From contig ML679966.1 of the NCBI GenBank assembly GCA_007922225.1, positions 34,145,383 to 34,209,382 of the forward strand: 64,000 nucleotides of DNA. The letters run 5' to 3'. The stretch is from Emydura subglobosa. Taxonomy: Eukaryota > Chordata > Testudines > Chelidae. Every line of letters begins with the position of its first letter. The first letter of the stretch is position 1. Both the position numbers and the translations under genes were made by a program. This document shows, one piece after another, positions 34,107 through 46,600 of this stretch. The notes under the pieces are model-generated. The model had not been told where the DNA came from, ran no database searches, and saw only the letters and a program-made list of their open reading frames with translations.

Positions 34107-36483
34107 GAATCTACTTTAAAATAAATTGTACTAAATATTTGAGAGTTGAAGACAATCTCAAATAGAAGTATACTATTTTGAACTTCAATATTATCAAATC
34201 TGACTCCTTGTTTGGTTGATGTGAAGTCATAAAAGGGATTAAGTTAAGAATCACAGATAATTAGTAGATCTATAGCTCACTTATACTGAAATAATTTTGG
34301 ACTCTAAAGATATTACTCTGGGCTGGTTGCTTGCATCTTAAATACTTTGCAACTATATGCCATTCCCATTGGCAAATGACGCTTAAAACTTTGTAGATAA
34401 TGTACTTCTGTGGATATTGTAACAACCAGACAGCTCAAAGAAATGCCACCAGAATTTTAAAATTGTGGGGATTAAAAGTACTATAAAAAATCACCATCTC
34501 ACATTGCCGTATTATTACAAAGAATTTACAACCCACTGAAACCTGATAAATTGGCTTCTCACCTGTGAATTATTCTGTTGCACTGATTTTTTTAAAGAAA
34601 TCAGATGAGAAATCAGAGATGATGAGTCTGAAAGTCAGTATCTTGCTTCTTGTGGAATTTCCATTTTTCTGTCCATTTGTCAGTACTGTAGTAATTGATC
34701 GTCCTACTATTTTCTTTAATAGTTTGCAAATACTTACACAGATAAACTACTTCAGCACACTGAGTCAAGAATGAGTTATTTATAAAATGATTGTCTGATA
34801 AAATAATGCTTTAAATGGTGATTGCAAAGACTAAAGGATAACCTGCATATCCCATAGTTCAGGCTGGATAGCTACCACAAGTCCTGGAGGGCAGGAGGTC
34901 TAGTGAAAGAAGGATTATATGGTAGGAGAGAACTGTTTATCCTTAAGTGTTCACTTCAAGATTTTCTAAGATTTGGGGTTTTAAGTGCAGAATTCAGGTA
35001 AAGTAAGTGTAATAATATGGCTGTTACCTGGATTCCAATGAAATACTTCTATTGTTAACTCTTTGTTGATCGTGTTTTTAATTTATGAAATTTCCAGGTT
35101 TCTTTTTAAATGAGTACTAAAGGTTTAAACTGGCTGGCATATAAGGCCCATGGGAGGGAAGGCATGCTCCAAAAGATCTTATGAGGCCTGTAGTATGTTT
35201 TCCTCTTGCAGGTTTTAGGAAGTCTGTAGGAGGCTGGGGTGGGAGAAACATCTGACTGGGATATTATGGTAGTAAACAGTGGAGGAGAGATTTTCTATTT
35301 ATTTAATGTTTTATAGGTAGAAAATATTAAATGGTTAAAGTATAACAAATTAAAAGTCTCCTCACCTAAATTTGAGGGCTAAGAAACAATGATTTGTCTC
35401 CTCCAGCCATGGTGTTTGAGGGAGTGGTATACTCCAGGCATGTGGAAACTTCTATGCAACACACGGTGAATTAAAGCAGTAAAATTGTCTTCCGTGAGGA
35501 AGCTATTACAGCAAGCACCACACTACCAGTAAAACCATAGTGTCCTTTTTTCACTGATAAACTGCTTTCACTTAGAACAGTTAGTTCTCTGAGGTTCCTG
35601 TTTTCATTATTAGCAGGATGCAAACCTAGCATGCCCATTCTAATCCCCCTACTCCAACACAGTCCCCTATTTTCCAAATCCTCACTCACATCCATACTCA
35701 AATTATCCCACTGCTGCTCTGAGTCCCCCCCCCCCTTCCAGTCTGCTGTGTATAACTAACCTCTAACAAGACTTGAGCCTAGGTTACTGGCCTCCTTTCT
35801 TTTTAGCCAGCCCTTGTAAACCATCTTCTTTTACTTAATAGATGTGTTTCTTGGTAACCTGCCTCATGCCTGGAGTATCTACAGCTAAGCACAGTACACA
35901 AAACATGTTACTGTACATTTAAAATGTTTGGTGTATGGCCCACACGGTGACACCCTACACTGAGTCAGTTACAATAACAAAAATATATTACCATTTTTTA
36001 AAATAAATGGTGTAGAAGAATTACCTCTTGAGAACTCACTATTTCTGTAGCTATGAATATCCTGGAATTTATTAAATAGAGAATGCAATTTTCCTATAAG
36101 CATGCAGGCAGATAAAGTACAGGAAGGAAACACATTGTGCATTGAAAGGAATGGCTGGGACCTTGAATGTCAATTTTACTGGAAGTTTAGCAATGTTGAT
36201 ATTTACACCCCTCTCCTTAGACATAGGAGTTAACACACCCTTCATAGAAATGAATATTTCCCACCTCAGAAGGCTATGGCTTATATTTGTCTGCTGACAT
36301 TTAAGTTTGGAACTTTTTCTTTGCAGCCAGAGCACCACAACAGATTCTTTTTCATGTGAAAGACTCGACTGCGGTAGAAATTGACAAGTCCATAAGAAAA
36401 GCAGCCGTCCAGGGTATAAACCATTACGGTCACAGGCCAGCAACAAGCTCCACCTCGTAGGCAGATGTTCCACTGCACTACTA
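34107..36483. other. Intergenic, no gene seen
   Basis: AT-rich, no recognisable gene. C-run at about 35727-35738. No clear repeat signature. Confidence 0.4.
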
Positions 36484-36501
36484 GGCACGTAGCTACGTGC
36501 C
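36484..36501. repeat. Perfect 18-bp palindrome with two ACGTG cores
   Basis: GGCACGTAGCTACGTGCC equals its own reverse complement. It contains CACGT and ACGTG half-sites (bHLH-PAS-like) and lies about 800 bp upstream of the OCIAD1 start codon, at the left edge of a GC rise. Confidence 0.8.
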
Positions 36502-36859
36502 GCTCGTTACTGTTTCATGCGTGATCCGAATCCTGTTCCGCAGCAACTTGGATAATGGGGTGGTAGTTGCCCCAAGGGGATGGAGAAACCAGCTCAGCCC
36601 TTCCCTTAAAGACAGGCGGGAACCTGTGTCACCCTCAACCCTTTGCCCCCACAAGCAAGCTGGCTGGCTGGCTGTAGTCATAATCCCCTCCCACGGGGCT
36701 CCATTTCTGCCTACTGGCTGACTGGGGGGTCCCACACACCTGACAGCGACTGCCCCAAGGAAGCACAGAACCCACACTTCCACTCATCATTCAGCCACCA
36801 GTCCATAAACCCATGACCCACTCCCATCCACCCACAGCACAGCACGTATATTTGACTGT

Positions 36860-37680
36860 GGGGGGGGGAACGACGCACGCGCGACTGGCGCGGCTCAGCG
36901 CAGCGCAGCGCGGCGCGACGTACGTGACGTGACGGCCCACGCACATGATCAACATCCAGCGCGCTACCGATAGGCAGCCTTTGCAGTTTACACCCCTACA
37001 CGCCACGCCCTCCCCTAGCGCCAGCGGAGCCAAGGAAAGGGGCGGGGCGAGACAGACCAAAGGCGCATGTGCACTGAGCAAGTTCGCGGATGCAGCGGTT
37101 AGAGGCTGGGGCGAGTAGTTCCTGTTTCTGTCCTCTCTGTATCCGGGTCATTTCATTCCGGTGAAACCGCCCTTTTTGTGGGGTCGTTTTATTCCGGCCC
37201 TGCGGCCTTCTGGTCCCCTTCCCTCTCCCGGGGAGGTTTTCGTGACTGAGCCGGTTTTCCCTTTTTTCTAGTTACTCCCCTTGCCCTGTGCTTGTCCTCA
37301 TGGACCTTTCCGGGCGGGCAGTGCGGCCCCCCCAAGGAGGGGAGCACCGCGGCCCGGGTGAGGTACGGAGGAGCTGCCCTTGACTCGGGGTTGAACAGCT
37401 GCGGGGAACCCGTTGCCCAGGCGCTCCCGGGGTGTCGGTGGGGCGGGGCTGGGCTGGGCAGGCGCGAGGGGAGAGGCGCCGGTAGGTCTCTGCGAGCGCT
37501 GCAGTGTTCATGTGGGGTTCTCCGCCTCCGCCCCCCCGTGTCGTTGCAGGGCACCGGCGTCCTCGGACGCGACTGTGCGCCTGGTGTCACTCAGCACTAT
37601 CGTCCCTTCGCGGCCCGCCCTTGGGGCAGCTGGCGGGTGTGTGACCCTGGCCGCCCCAGCTGGGCTCTGCTGGTAGACAG
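36860..37680 (+). promoter_or_regulatory. OCIAD1: CpG island promoter and 5' UTR region of OCIAD1
   Basis: CpG-dense block containing a CRE-like TGACGTGA (36925-36932), GC boxes (GGGGCGGGGC near 37040), and two ETS-like ATTCCGG sites (near 37155 and 37191). The first coding exon (37300-37357) lies inside. The transcription start is not defined by the sequence; it probably falls between about 37050 and 37250. The 157-codon open frame at 37292-37765 runs through the exon in another frame and is not used. Confidence 0.75.
37300..37357 (+). CDS. OCIAD1: OCIAD1 coding exon 1
   Basis: Encodes MDLSGRAVRPPQGGEHRGP, similar in layout to the human start MNGRADFREP. This ATG is chosen because an in-frame TGA lies upstream at 37243-37245 with no ATG between. 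Position +4 is G but -3 is C, so the Kozak context is moderate. The donor is GTGAGG at 37358. The exon ends in phase 1, which fits exon 2. Confidence 0.8.
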
Positions 37681-40600
37681 TCCGTGCAGAGGGCCAATAA
37701 CTTGTCCCCTTCGTCTTTCTGTGTCAGGGCTGGCAACTTCTGACCTGGTGGTAGCAATAGTTTAGGGCGATGGAGATTGTTGTAGCAAAACATCTTTGCT
37801 ATATTTCCAGAGCTGGCGTTTCGAGCTGGGATCGTTTAATTAGGATGAATAAAGAACGAAATTAGGAAAGAATTAATAAAATAGCTGAAAGTTTAAAGAC
37901 GTCATTGAAACACACCTAGCAACCCCTCCTTTTTGTTCAGTGAAGGAGGTGTTTAACACATCCTTAGAATTACTGGTGAGGGAAATTTGCTGTCTGCATA
38001 TTTCCACTCCTCCCCACATGATATTGACACCCAGGCTTCTCTTCTGCAGGCTTATGTAATAAACTAGCTTAGCCTGAAATATAAACTAATGTTTGAGAAA
38101 TGGAGTGTGTGATGAACTAACTCCTTATGTAGCATTTCCATATATGATGAGTGTTCCTTTGTAATTTAAAGTTTTGCTCTATCACTGCTGTGAGGGTCAG
38201 TTAATGAAAGAAATGTATCTTGAATTAGTAATGTAGAATAACGTTTCTTTCTAAAGATGCTATATTTTATTCATTGTATTAGTGATGTTAGACTGTGGTG
38301 AACACTTTAGCTCTCTTTCACAATAGTGGTGATGATCAGACACTCAAAATTTGTGTGTGGGGAGGGGGTTAAGAGAAGGGGTTGACCAACCTTCACCTTA
38401 TAACATCTTCTAGATAACTGAAATGTTTTATGTGGCTAAAATTTTTCCACTATGTTAAGTCATAGTAACTAACACCAAAATGATTCTAGTGTTCTGTGAA
38501 TAGCTAGAATCTGTTGACCTTCACAGCAGGTTGTAAGGCCCATCTTTTTACCCAGGCTTTTGTGGCGGGAGGAGTACATTAAGGGCTGGTATTTGTGTGT
38601 GTGGCAAGGTATTTGGTTATTTTCTCATCTCTGGATAAGTTACTGGGTGTTTGGTTTTTTTGAAAGTTGTGTCTTTAAAATTATACCTAAGGCAGTGAGA
38701 GACCGGGATAGGTACTTTTTTTTTAAAAAGTCTTTGTTATAAATTAAATTAAATAGCTAATAATGCTATCCCAGTGAGGCATTCACAGATGAATAAAGAA
38801 CCAATTTATTAAATAAGAGCTATTTCATGTAAAATTGTAAAGATTAGCAAAAGTATTTTTAAAAGCTTCATTCTGTTAATATTTTCATATACATATCTTT
38901 TAATGTTCATTTGATTCATTTTATTCATTTCATTCCTAATGAAAGAATTCCATAGATAGGATTTATGAAACAGCAGAGGCTGAAAGAAGAATCCTCCTCG
39001 AATGCAATGAAGAGAGCTTCTGGTATAGATGTGAGTCAAGTTTGCTGATAAACCATGTTTGTCTCCATTTTAATCTCTTCTTTCTTCCTCCTTTGTAATG
39101 TTGTGTTTGCCATTATTACAGCTATTTAAGAATGAGAGCCAAAACTGGCAAATCCTTACTCTTGAGTAAGGACAATTTGTATGAGAAGCTTCACTGAAAT
39201 CAAATCATATGCTAAGATAAGTAATATTATGGGAGGAAAATGCCTGTCACATCATCTCCCTGAATGCTTGGTTCATTAGCATTTACACTAACAGTTTTTA
39301 AGAGCCAGTCATAGGGCCAGTTATGCTTCCCATAGTTACCCAGGATTGTGAGGCGTCTTCTCACCACCTGCCATTTAGTGTGAGGAAGCCCTCTCTGTGC
39401 TCATCAAGGTCAGCTCCCTGACTCCATCACCCTGTGCAACACATGCATTCCCCACTCTGCCTATGCAGGTTCTGCATCCCCCTGCAGGTTAGTGGAAGAC
39501 ACGCTCCAACCTCTGAACATCTCACTGGAGTGCTCACCCCCTGTTCCACAGTATTCACAGATACTGTTCCCAAAGGAACAGTAAATCTTGGATTACATAT
39601 TACACTTTATATCACAGTTCTGTTTTACACATAGCACGTAACAGGGCGGATTGATTTAAATCAGGGGATTTAAATCACCAAAAACTTGATTTAAGTCAAG
39701 TTTCCCACTGAAACTTCTTCACATTTCTTAAACAATGGTGCAGATCTGATCATTAAAACATGTTAATTTACAACTCAATACAGCATTTTACATAATCTAG
39801 GAGGGTATACTTTGTGTAATTTTTTTTAGATAACTTTATTTTTATTACTTTAGGAAATAGTACATAATACTCATTACCTGTGTCAAGCTGCAGATGCAGC
39901 AGCAGCACATTAGGAATGGTAAAAACTAAAGCGTGCACGCACACACACAATAGCACTTATTAAATTTTATTAAACTAAATCTTAAAAGTTACATAAATGA
40001 TTCACATTTGCAGTTGTAGCAGTCTCCCTGAGTTGCAAGCTGCCCTTAAACTCTTTTTTTTTTTTTTTTTAATTTTCAAATTTTATTAACTAACAGACAA
40101 GTCATCATAACACTAAAGGTACGTTTTCCTTAAAACTTCTACAACTAGCTCTCATCTTCCCCACTCCCACTGTCATTTTTATACGTAGACTGAAACAGAA
40201 ATACAAGTTTTCCTGCTTTTTCAATTCCTGGTCGATTTCTCAGCTTTGAGTGAATAGTACTAAACAATGAAAATATTCTCTCTGTGCCTTCAGAGGAAGC
40301 TATTGCTGTGAAAAGTTGGCTTAGCAACTGAAGGAATTGTGTTTCAAGGTGCCTGGCTAATGATTTCCACCAATTCAGGGGAGTGACTTTGTTCAAAACA
40401 TTATCGATAAACGTGTACTGTTTAAATGGTTCAATTCCAGCCCTGAAATTTATTATGACTGGCATAACTGAAGAGTGATTTTGAGATGCCCATGCCATGG
40501 CAGCGTCATCTTCTTCAGAAGTTAGGCATCTACCTTTATATCTAGGGTCAAGAATGTTCACAAGAAAATGGGGTGGAGTTAGTGCTTGATCCATGTGCTT

Positions 40601-43600
40601 CTTTATTGCCTGCAGTTTAACATTCTGGTCAGGTATTTCTTTCTTCAGTGTCTCTTGAAGTGCCTTCTAAATTTCGACAGCATCAGCAATGCAGCAACAA
40701 TTTCTCTGAAGTTTGTTTAAAGCTATGGATATAGCCTTCAGTATACTGAGTATCCTCTACATTCCTCTTTAATCCAATGTTAGATACTTTGGATGTGATA
40801 CCTTGCATCTATTTTATCACGGTTTTCTTCACAAAGTTCTATGAGAATAGGCCAGTTCTTAATAAATTGTTCAAAACAATCAACCACAGAATTCCATCAA
40901 ACATCTTGAGGGAGAATTAGTTTGGATCCTCCTGCTCTCTTCAGTGAAGCTGGAACAAAATGGTTGTTATGGAAGTATTTTGTGACTTCAGCAACATTTT
41001 CTTCTATTCCTGGAGAGGATGTATGTACGTCTTTGGCTAAAAGATGCATTAAATGGGCACTGCAGCCATATGTTGTTAAGGAGCATTTTTCCGTTTCTTC
41101 TTCTAAGTATCTTCTCATCTTTGCCATGTTTGCAGAATTATCTGTGACAAAACTGTGCACGTGAGAGTTGAATTTTTGTTCACAGTTTATTACAGCTTTC
41201 ACTGCCACTTCTTTTAGATATTCTGTTGTGTGGGCTTTTCCCGATGTATCTGTTGTTTCTGAAAGATATGCTACCCCATCTTCTGTTGTCACACAGGCAC
41301 ATATTACTAGATTGTGTACATTGCTCCACCCATTAAGGCTTAAACTGACAAATTTCCCCTCTGTATTTCTTGCACAATGTTTAAGTTCCTTCTTATACAC
41401 TGTATCTAGCAACCGTCCACCAATGTCTGCTCCACCAGGTGGAGTGTAACCTGGTCATAAGGACTCAACCATGTCAATGAAGTGTTTATTATTAACAACG
41501 CGAAAAGGAGAATTTGTGGCATAAATGAACCGAACAGTCTTTTCATCTATGGTGTCTTGTTGGTATTTGCTGGTCTTTACGACAAACCCATCCATGGTGA
41601 TGGTTTTACTGGATGATTGAAATCTTTTGCTTGCTACTAGTACTTTGTTGTATGAAATACATTTAATTGCAGCACAGCTGCTGAAAGTACCAAAGGATAA
41701 TTCTGAAATTGTTGCAGACAGACAGTCACAGTCAAAGTCTCATATGCTTAAATCAGGGCTCAACAAATCCTGGGTGCCAGGTCGCCATGGTACCTAGAAA
41801 TTTGTCTGGCTCCTAGTATTTCTCTGGGGGGACTGGCCACTGTGCTGTGGCCAGGGCGCCACTGCGCCCATGTGGCGGGGCTGGGAGCGGGGAGCGCTGC
41901 GGCTGCCGCGCTCTAGCCAGGGAGCCCCGCTGCTGGGCCCACATCGCGGGAGAGGGGCGGGGGGAAGGGGCGGGACTGGGAGGGGAGAGTGGCTGCTGCG
42001 CTTCAGCCAGGGTGCCCCGCCACCAAGCGCACATTGTCTGGCTCCTTAATTTTTGGGCTGGCTCCTAGCTCCAAAACAAATTTGTCGAGCCCTGGCTTAA
42101 ATGGAATCCTGAAACAAAATAGTCGTTCTTCTCAGTTCTTCTCACTCTGTTATTCAGTTAATCATTTACATTTTTTTCAGCCAGGATGCAGATCCGATTC
42201 CAAATTACCAAAAAAGCTAAGACTGACTGCACTTAGAGTGCACTTAATTTTGGAGTAAGCCTCATAGAACTCACTGGCACTTCTGTTTTTTGAGAAAACA
42301 CGTATAGGATCGGGTTTCTTGGGAAAGCTGAGTTATGCTGAAATAAAATAGGGAATAGATTTATGGCATCACCATTATGGTCTATGGCCATGATGTTCCA
42401 AAATAAGGGGCGTGTATTATGTAATATAATATAAGAAAATGACACCCAGTGGCAACTGGCAACTCTAGATTTATCTTATTGTAGCTTTCTTTACCGTATA
42501 CTTGGGTGATAGATTCTAAACCTCGTTATCTAATTAAACAAGCTATAAGGATTAGCTAAGCTAAACTCTTTTTCTAGCAACATCCAACATAGCAAACAGC
42601 TTGGGAATTTACTTGTTAAATGATGCTTATACTAAAAGGCATAGAGAGAGTCTTTTGAAGAATGATGCATTGCAAAGTGAGTTATTTAAGTTACTAACCA
42701 GTTGATCCACATTGTCAACATCTTCATCCACATCATTTTCTCCCAGTAAGCAGTTTTCATTATGATGTTTCATTCTTTCAATTAGGCCATGCAGCTCCTT
42801 CTTGCACTGCTGACACTTGACACATTTTCCTTTTTTACCGAGGGAAGGAATTTCTTCAGAATAGTTCCAGATAGTGTCTCTTATGCCCAGAAGCCATGAC
42901 AGTGGCAAAAGTGTGGGGGAATATAGGAAGCTGTATGTGTACTGAATAATGTCTTCCCTTTTTCTTTCCAGTCCACTCCACTGTTCCTTTCTACTCTGCG
43001 TCCTTTGTCTCTCTGTCTTTAAGACTGTGTCTTAACTAACTCCTCTGCCTTGCTTGGCCCAGCTCCACTACCACATAAGCACAGAACAACAACAATCCTA
43101 TTCAGCCTGTGTCTTTCTTTGCACGTGTGACTTTATTTGCTGAGAAACAGACAGTGAAAGCCCAGAACTTTGAAGAAGCAAGAGATGGTAGTTAGGTTGG
43201 ACAGACTAAAGCCATTAATTCATTTTTATGAGACTTAGTATGTTTAACATGTTTGTGGTGAGATTTAATTGTAACTATTTTTTAAATGAGAGAGAAATTC
43301 AGTATTTTATTGATTTAAAAAAAAAAGTTGATTTTTATTTACCCTGCTTTGAAATTTTATAGTGAAAACAAATATGTTTGTTTAACAAAGAATAGAGATT
43401 TGAGAAATAGCAAGGAAAAGTATTGGTAACAAATGGTTACATATAAAATCATAACGCACATTCTAGAGCCTAGACTTAACTAACAAGATACTTTCCTGTC
43501 TAACAAAGTTCAGCTCACCCAAAGTGGTTGCAGCATTTTCCAGTGAGGTTGACTCTGACCCTTCTTTCATAAAACAGGACATGCTGATTGTGCATCTCCT

Positions 43601-46600
43601 CCAGGAAGGATCCTGGATGTGTTTCAGTACCCCTAGTTATACTCCCAGAATCCATTATCTTGTAAACGGGATACTCCCCTGTTTAGTATTTTTTTTTTTT
43701 TTAGTTTAGTTTTTTTCTGTGGCTTTCCTCTCTTGTGATTTCACAATCTTTTGATTAGCATCAGGATTAATAATGCAAATCAATCTCCGCTGTGATACAT
43801 GCAATGCACGATACGCAAGTGACCAGACACAGAGAGAGGAGTGTTTGCTATCCTCTCCCTAAAGAGAACTTGTCTGTAGCACATCACCTCTTGGTGACCC
43901 ACCTTTAACATCAGTGCTTTAAGAACATAATTTCTGGTATAGATACAGAACTTCTTAAATATTATCCATTGTTTGCAGTGTTGTTTTAGCTGTGTTGGTC
44001 CCAGGATATTAGAGAGACAAGGTGAGTGAGATAATATCTTTTTTTAGATCAACTTTTGTTGGTGAAAGAGACAAGCTTTTGAGCTACATACAGCTTAAGA
44101 ACAGCTCTGTGTAGCTTGTAAGCTTGTCTCTAAATATTATCCATATATCCGTTTCTCAGTTATTATGGTGACCTGTAAGCTACTGGTTCTCTGTAGAGAT
44201 CTTACATGCCATGCTTTGGTGAATTGTTGTGCATATGCTTGACACTGGATATCCCTGTAAATGCCTGTATCCCCCTCGTGTCCTCTGTCAGTTCGCATCA
44301 AGAGGTCACAGCCTTATCCTGCAAATCTTTATACAAATTGGCTCTCAAAATTAGTCAGACTATTCATGTGATTAAGGGTTTGCAGGATTTGGATGGCTTT
44401 TTAAACTGTGTAAATGCTAGTGAAACATGCAAAAGACTTGAGAGAAGGTCAATGATTTGAACTAGCTATCTGTCTGTTTTGGGGTAGATTCCTAAATGGG
44501 TGCGTCCTATCTGTCTGAAAAACCTCCTTTCCCCTCAATTTTGGGACTCTCTCACAGCATTGATTTGAAATAGCTGGAATCTTGAATTTCCAGTCATGAA
44601 GCAAAATCCGTCTTTGGTCCCTAGCTTTTGGGAAGGGGAGATAATGATGAGGGTTATAAGTGATAGAAGGCTTGTGGGTTCATGGTGAATGGTCATCTGA
44701 ATTTTTGTTTTTTTTACTAGAACCTTGCTGATGAGTGGGGTGATGGTGGGAGTTTTAAAAGAGCACTGGAGTAGTTACTATCTTATTTTTATATATAGAT
44801 TGAAAGAAGTAAAATTTTTGAAACTCTAAATTAGTTTCTCCAATACTTCCACTCAGTTATTGGATACCGTCTACCAAATTTTTCATGTCTAAGCATAGTG
44901 TTATCTTATTCATAGAGTTTAAGGCCAGAATGGACCATTAGATCATGTAGTCTGACAGCCTTTATATTACAGGCCATTAAACTTCATCCCGTACCCCTGT
45001 ATTGTGCCAATAACTTTGATTGTGTTTGGCTAATGCATCTTCCAGAAAGAAATCTATCTTGATTTGAAGATATCAGAAGAGAAAGAGAATCCACCACTTT
45101 GAAGAGATTAAATTATAATTCTTTTTTTTTCTCCATATTGATAAGATACTTTTCCCTTCCCTCCCCCCCACAGCTCTGCCTCTTTCTGCAGTAAGCATGA
45201 TCGGCACTCAAGTCTTAATTAAAAAAGGTAAACTTTAAAATATCTTTTGGTTTAACTTCATTTTGTTCAGTTAAAATTTATTTGTGCTCTCAACAAGATT
45301 GCTATGCATGAGTTTGATTTTAAATCACAATATGTATGTAGATTAGAAATGTGTAGGAAATATGGATTTGGGGAAAACTTGAAGAGTGGAGAAATGCTAG
45401 CTAGTGTATGTGTGGGGAAGCTAGAGTACATATGGGGAAGAAAAAATATTCAGAAACAAATATTCAGTGGTAAGGAGAAACCTCCAAAGCAGTAACTCTG
45501 AAAGAAATCTAGGAGTGATAATAGATTTTGGAATGGGATTGAAATAGAAAATACCTTAATATTAAAATATCATTATGTATAAATCAATGGTTTTCTCCTC
45601 ATCTAGAATATTGTATTCATTTGTGGTCATGCCATGTCGAAAAAAGATATTGTGTAACTAGATGACATTCAGATATGGGCTATGAGAATGCAAAAAGGCA
45701 CATAAAAAGGCTATGAAGGCTGAAAAGACAGGGATTGTTTATCTCAGAGAAGAAACAAATAAAAGGGACAAAAGTCTACATAATTAATTAATGTTATAAG
45801 TGAGATAAAATGGGAATGTCTCTTTTCCATGTCTCAGTACAAGAACAAGGGAACCATCAATGAAATGGTGCCACAGTCCAAACTGATACATGAAAATACA
45901 TATTCATGCAATGTGTAATTCAGCTGTGACACTCATTTCTATAGGATATTGTTGAGACCAAGACCTTAGCAAGAGTCAAAAAGTATTTGACATTTTTATG
46001 GATATCAAGAATATTCAAACATAAACCATTAAGTACTTAAAAATCTTTTTGGAAGGGCTGTAAAACCTTATACTTCAGGGTTTAAAACATCTCTAGCTAT
46101 TATTGGTTAGGATATAATTTCCCTGGGAAGGTAAATTACTTTGCATCTATTTGGTGTGGGGTTTCTTGCACCTTCCCTGAGGCATCTGGTGCTAACCTCT
46201 CTTAGGCTACGTTTATACTGACGGCAGCAAAATCGCCGCCACCAGATCGATCTTTCTGGATCGATTGAGCGATCAGTGAGACTCTCTCAATCAATCAGGA
46301 AGTTGACTTAGTAAGTCCACCCCCTCAAGTAGCATAGCTCTGCGTCGACGGGAACAGCGCAGTGTAAACACCGCACAGAAGGAAAGCAGAGCAGTCAACA
46401 TCAGTTACACAAACTACGCAGAGTAGTTTGCGTAACTCCTGTTGACTGCCGCTGAATCGCGCGGTAAGTGTAAACCAGCCCTTAGAGACAGGACTAGGTG
46501 GACCTCGGATCTGATCCGTGTAGTGATTATGTTCTTATGATAGTCTGTGTCTATGGAGCTTGTAAAACCACAACTGGAAATAGTGCATTCTCTTCTGAGT

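Larger units (their letters stand above)
39642..43346 (-). mobile_element. hAT transposon, near full length, inactive (copy 2)
   Basis: The left end is CAGGGCGGATTGATTTAAAT. The right end, read in reverse, starts CAGGGTAAATAAAAATCAAC. Both fit the hAT family with CAGGG termini. No clear 8-bp target duplication was found, so one end may be eroded. On the minus strand it encodes a BED-type finger exon, then a spacer or intron holding a nested MITE, then the transposase core. It lies in OCIAD1 intron 2 in antisense orientation. Shared lesions link it to the copy at 14.2-15.7 kb. Confidence 0.88.

Noticed and set aside
37292..37765. 157-codon plus-strand ORF across OCIAD1 exon 1
   Set aside because: It runs in a different frame from the exon that joins with OCIAD1, and past a good splice donor.
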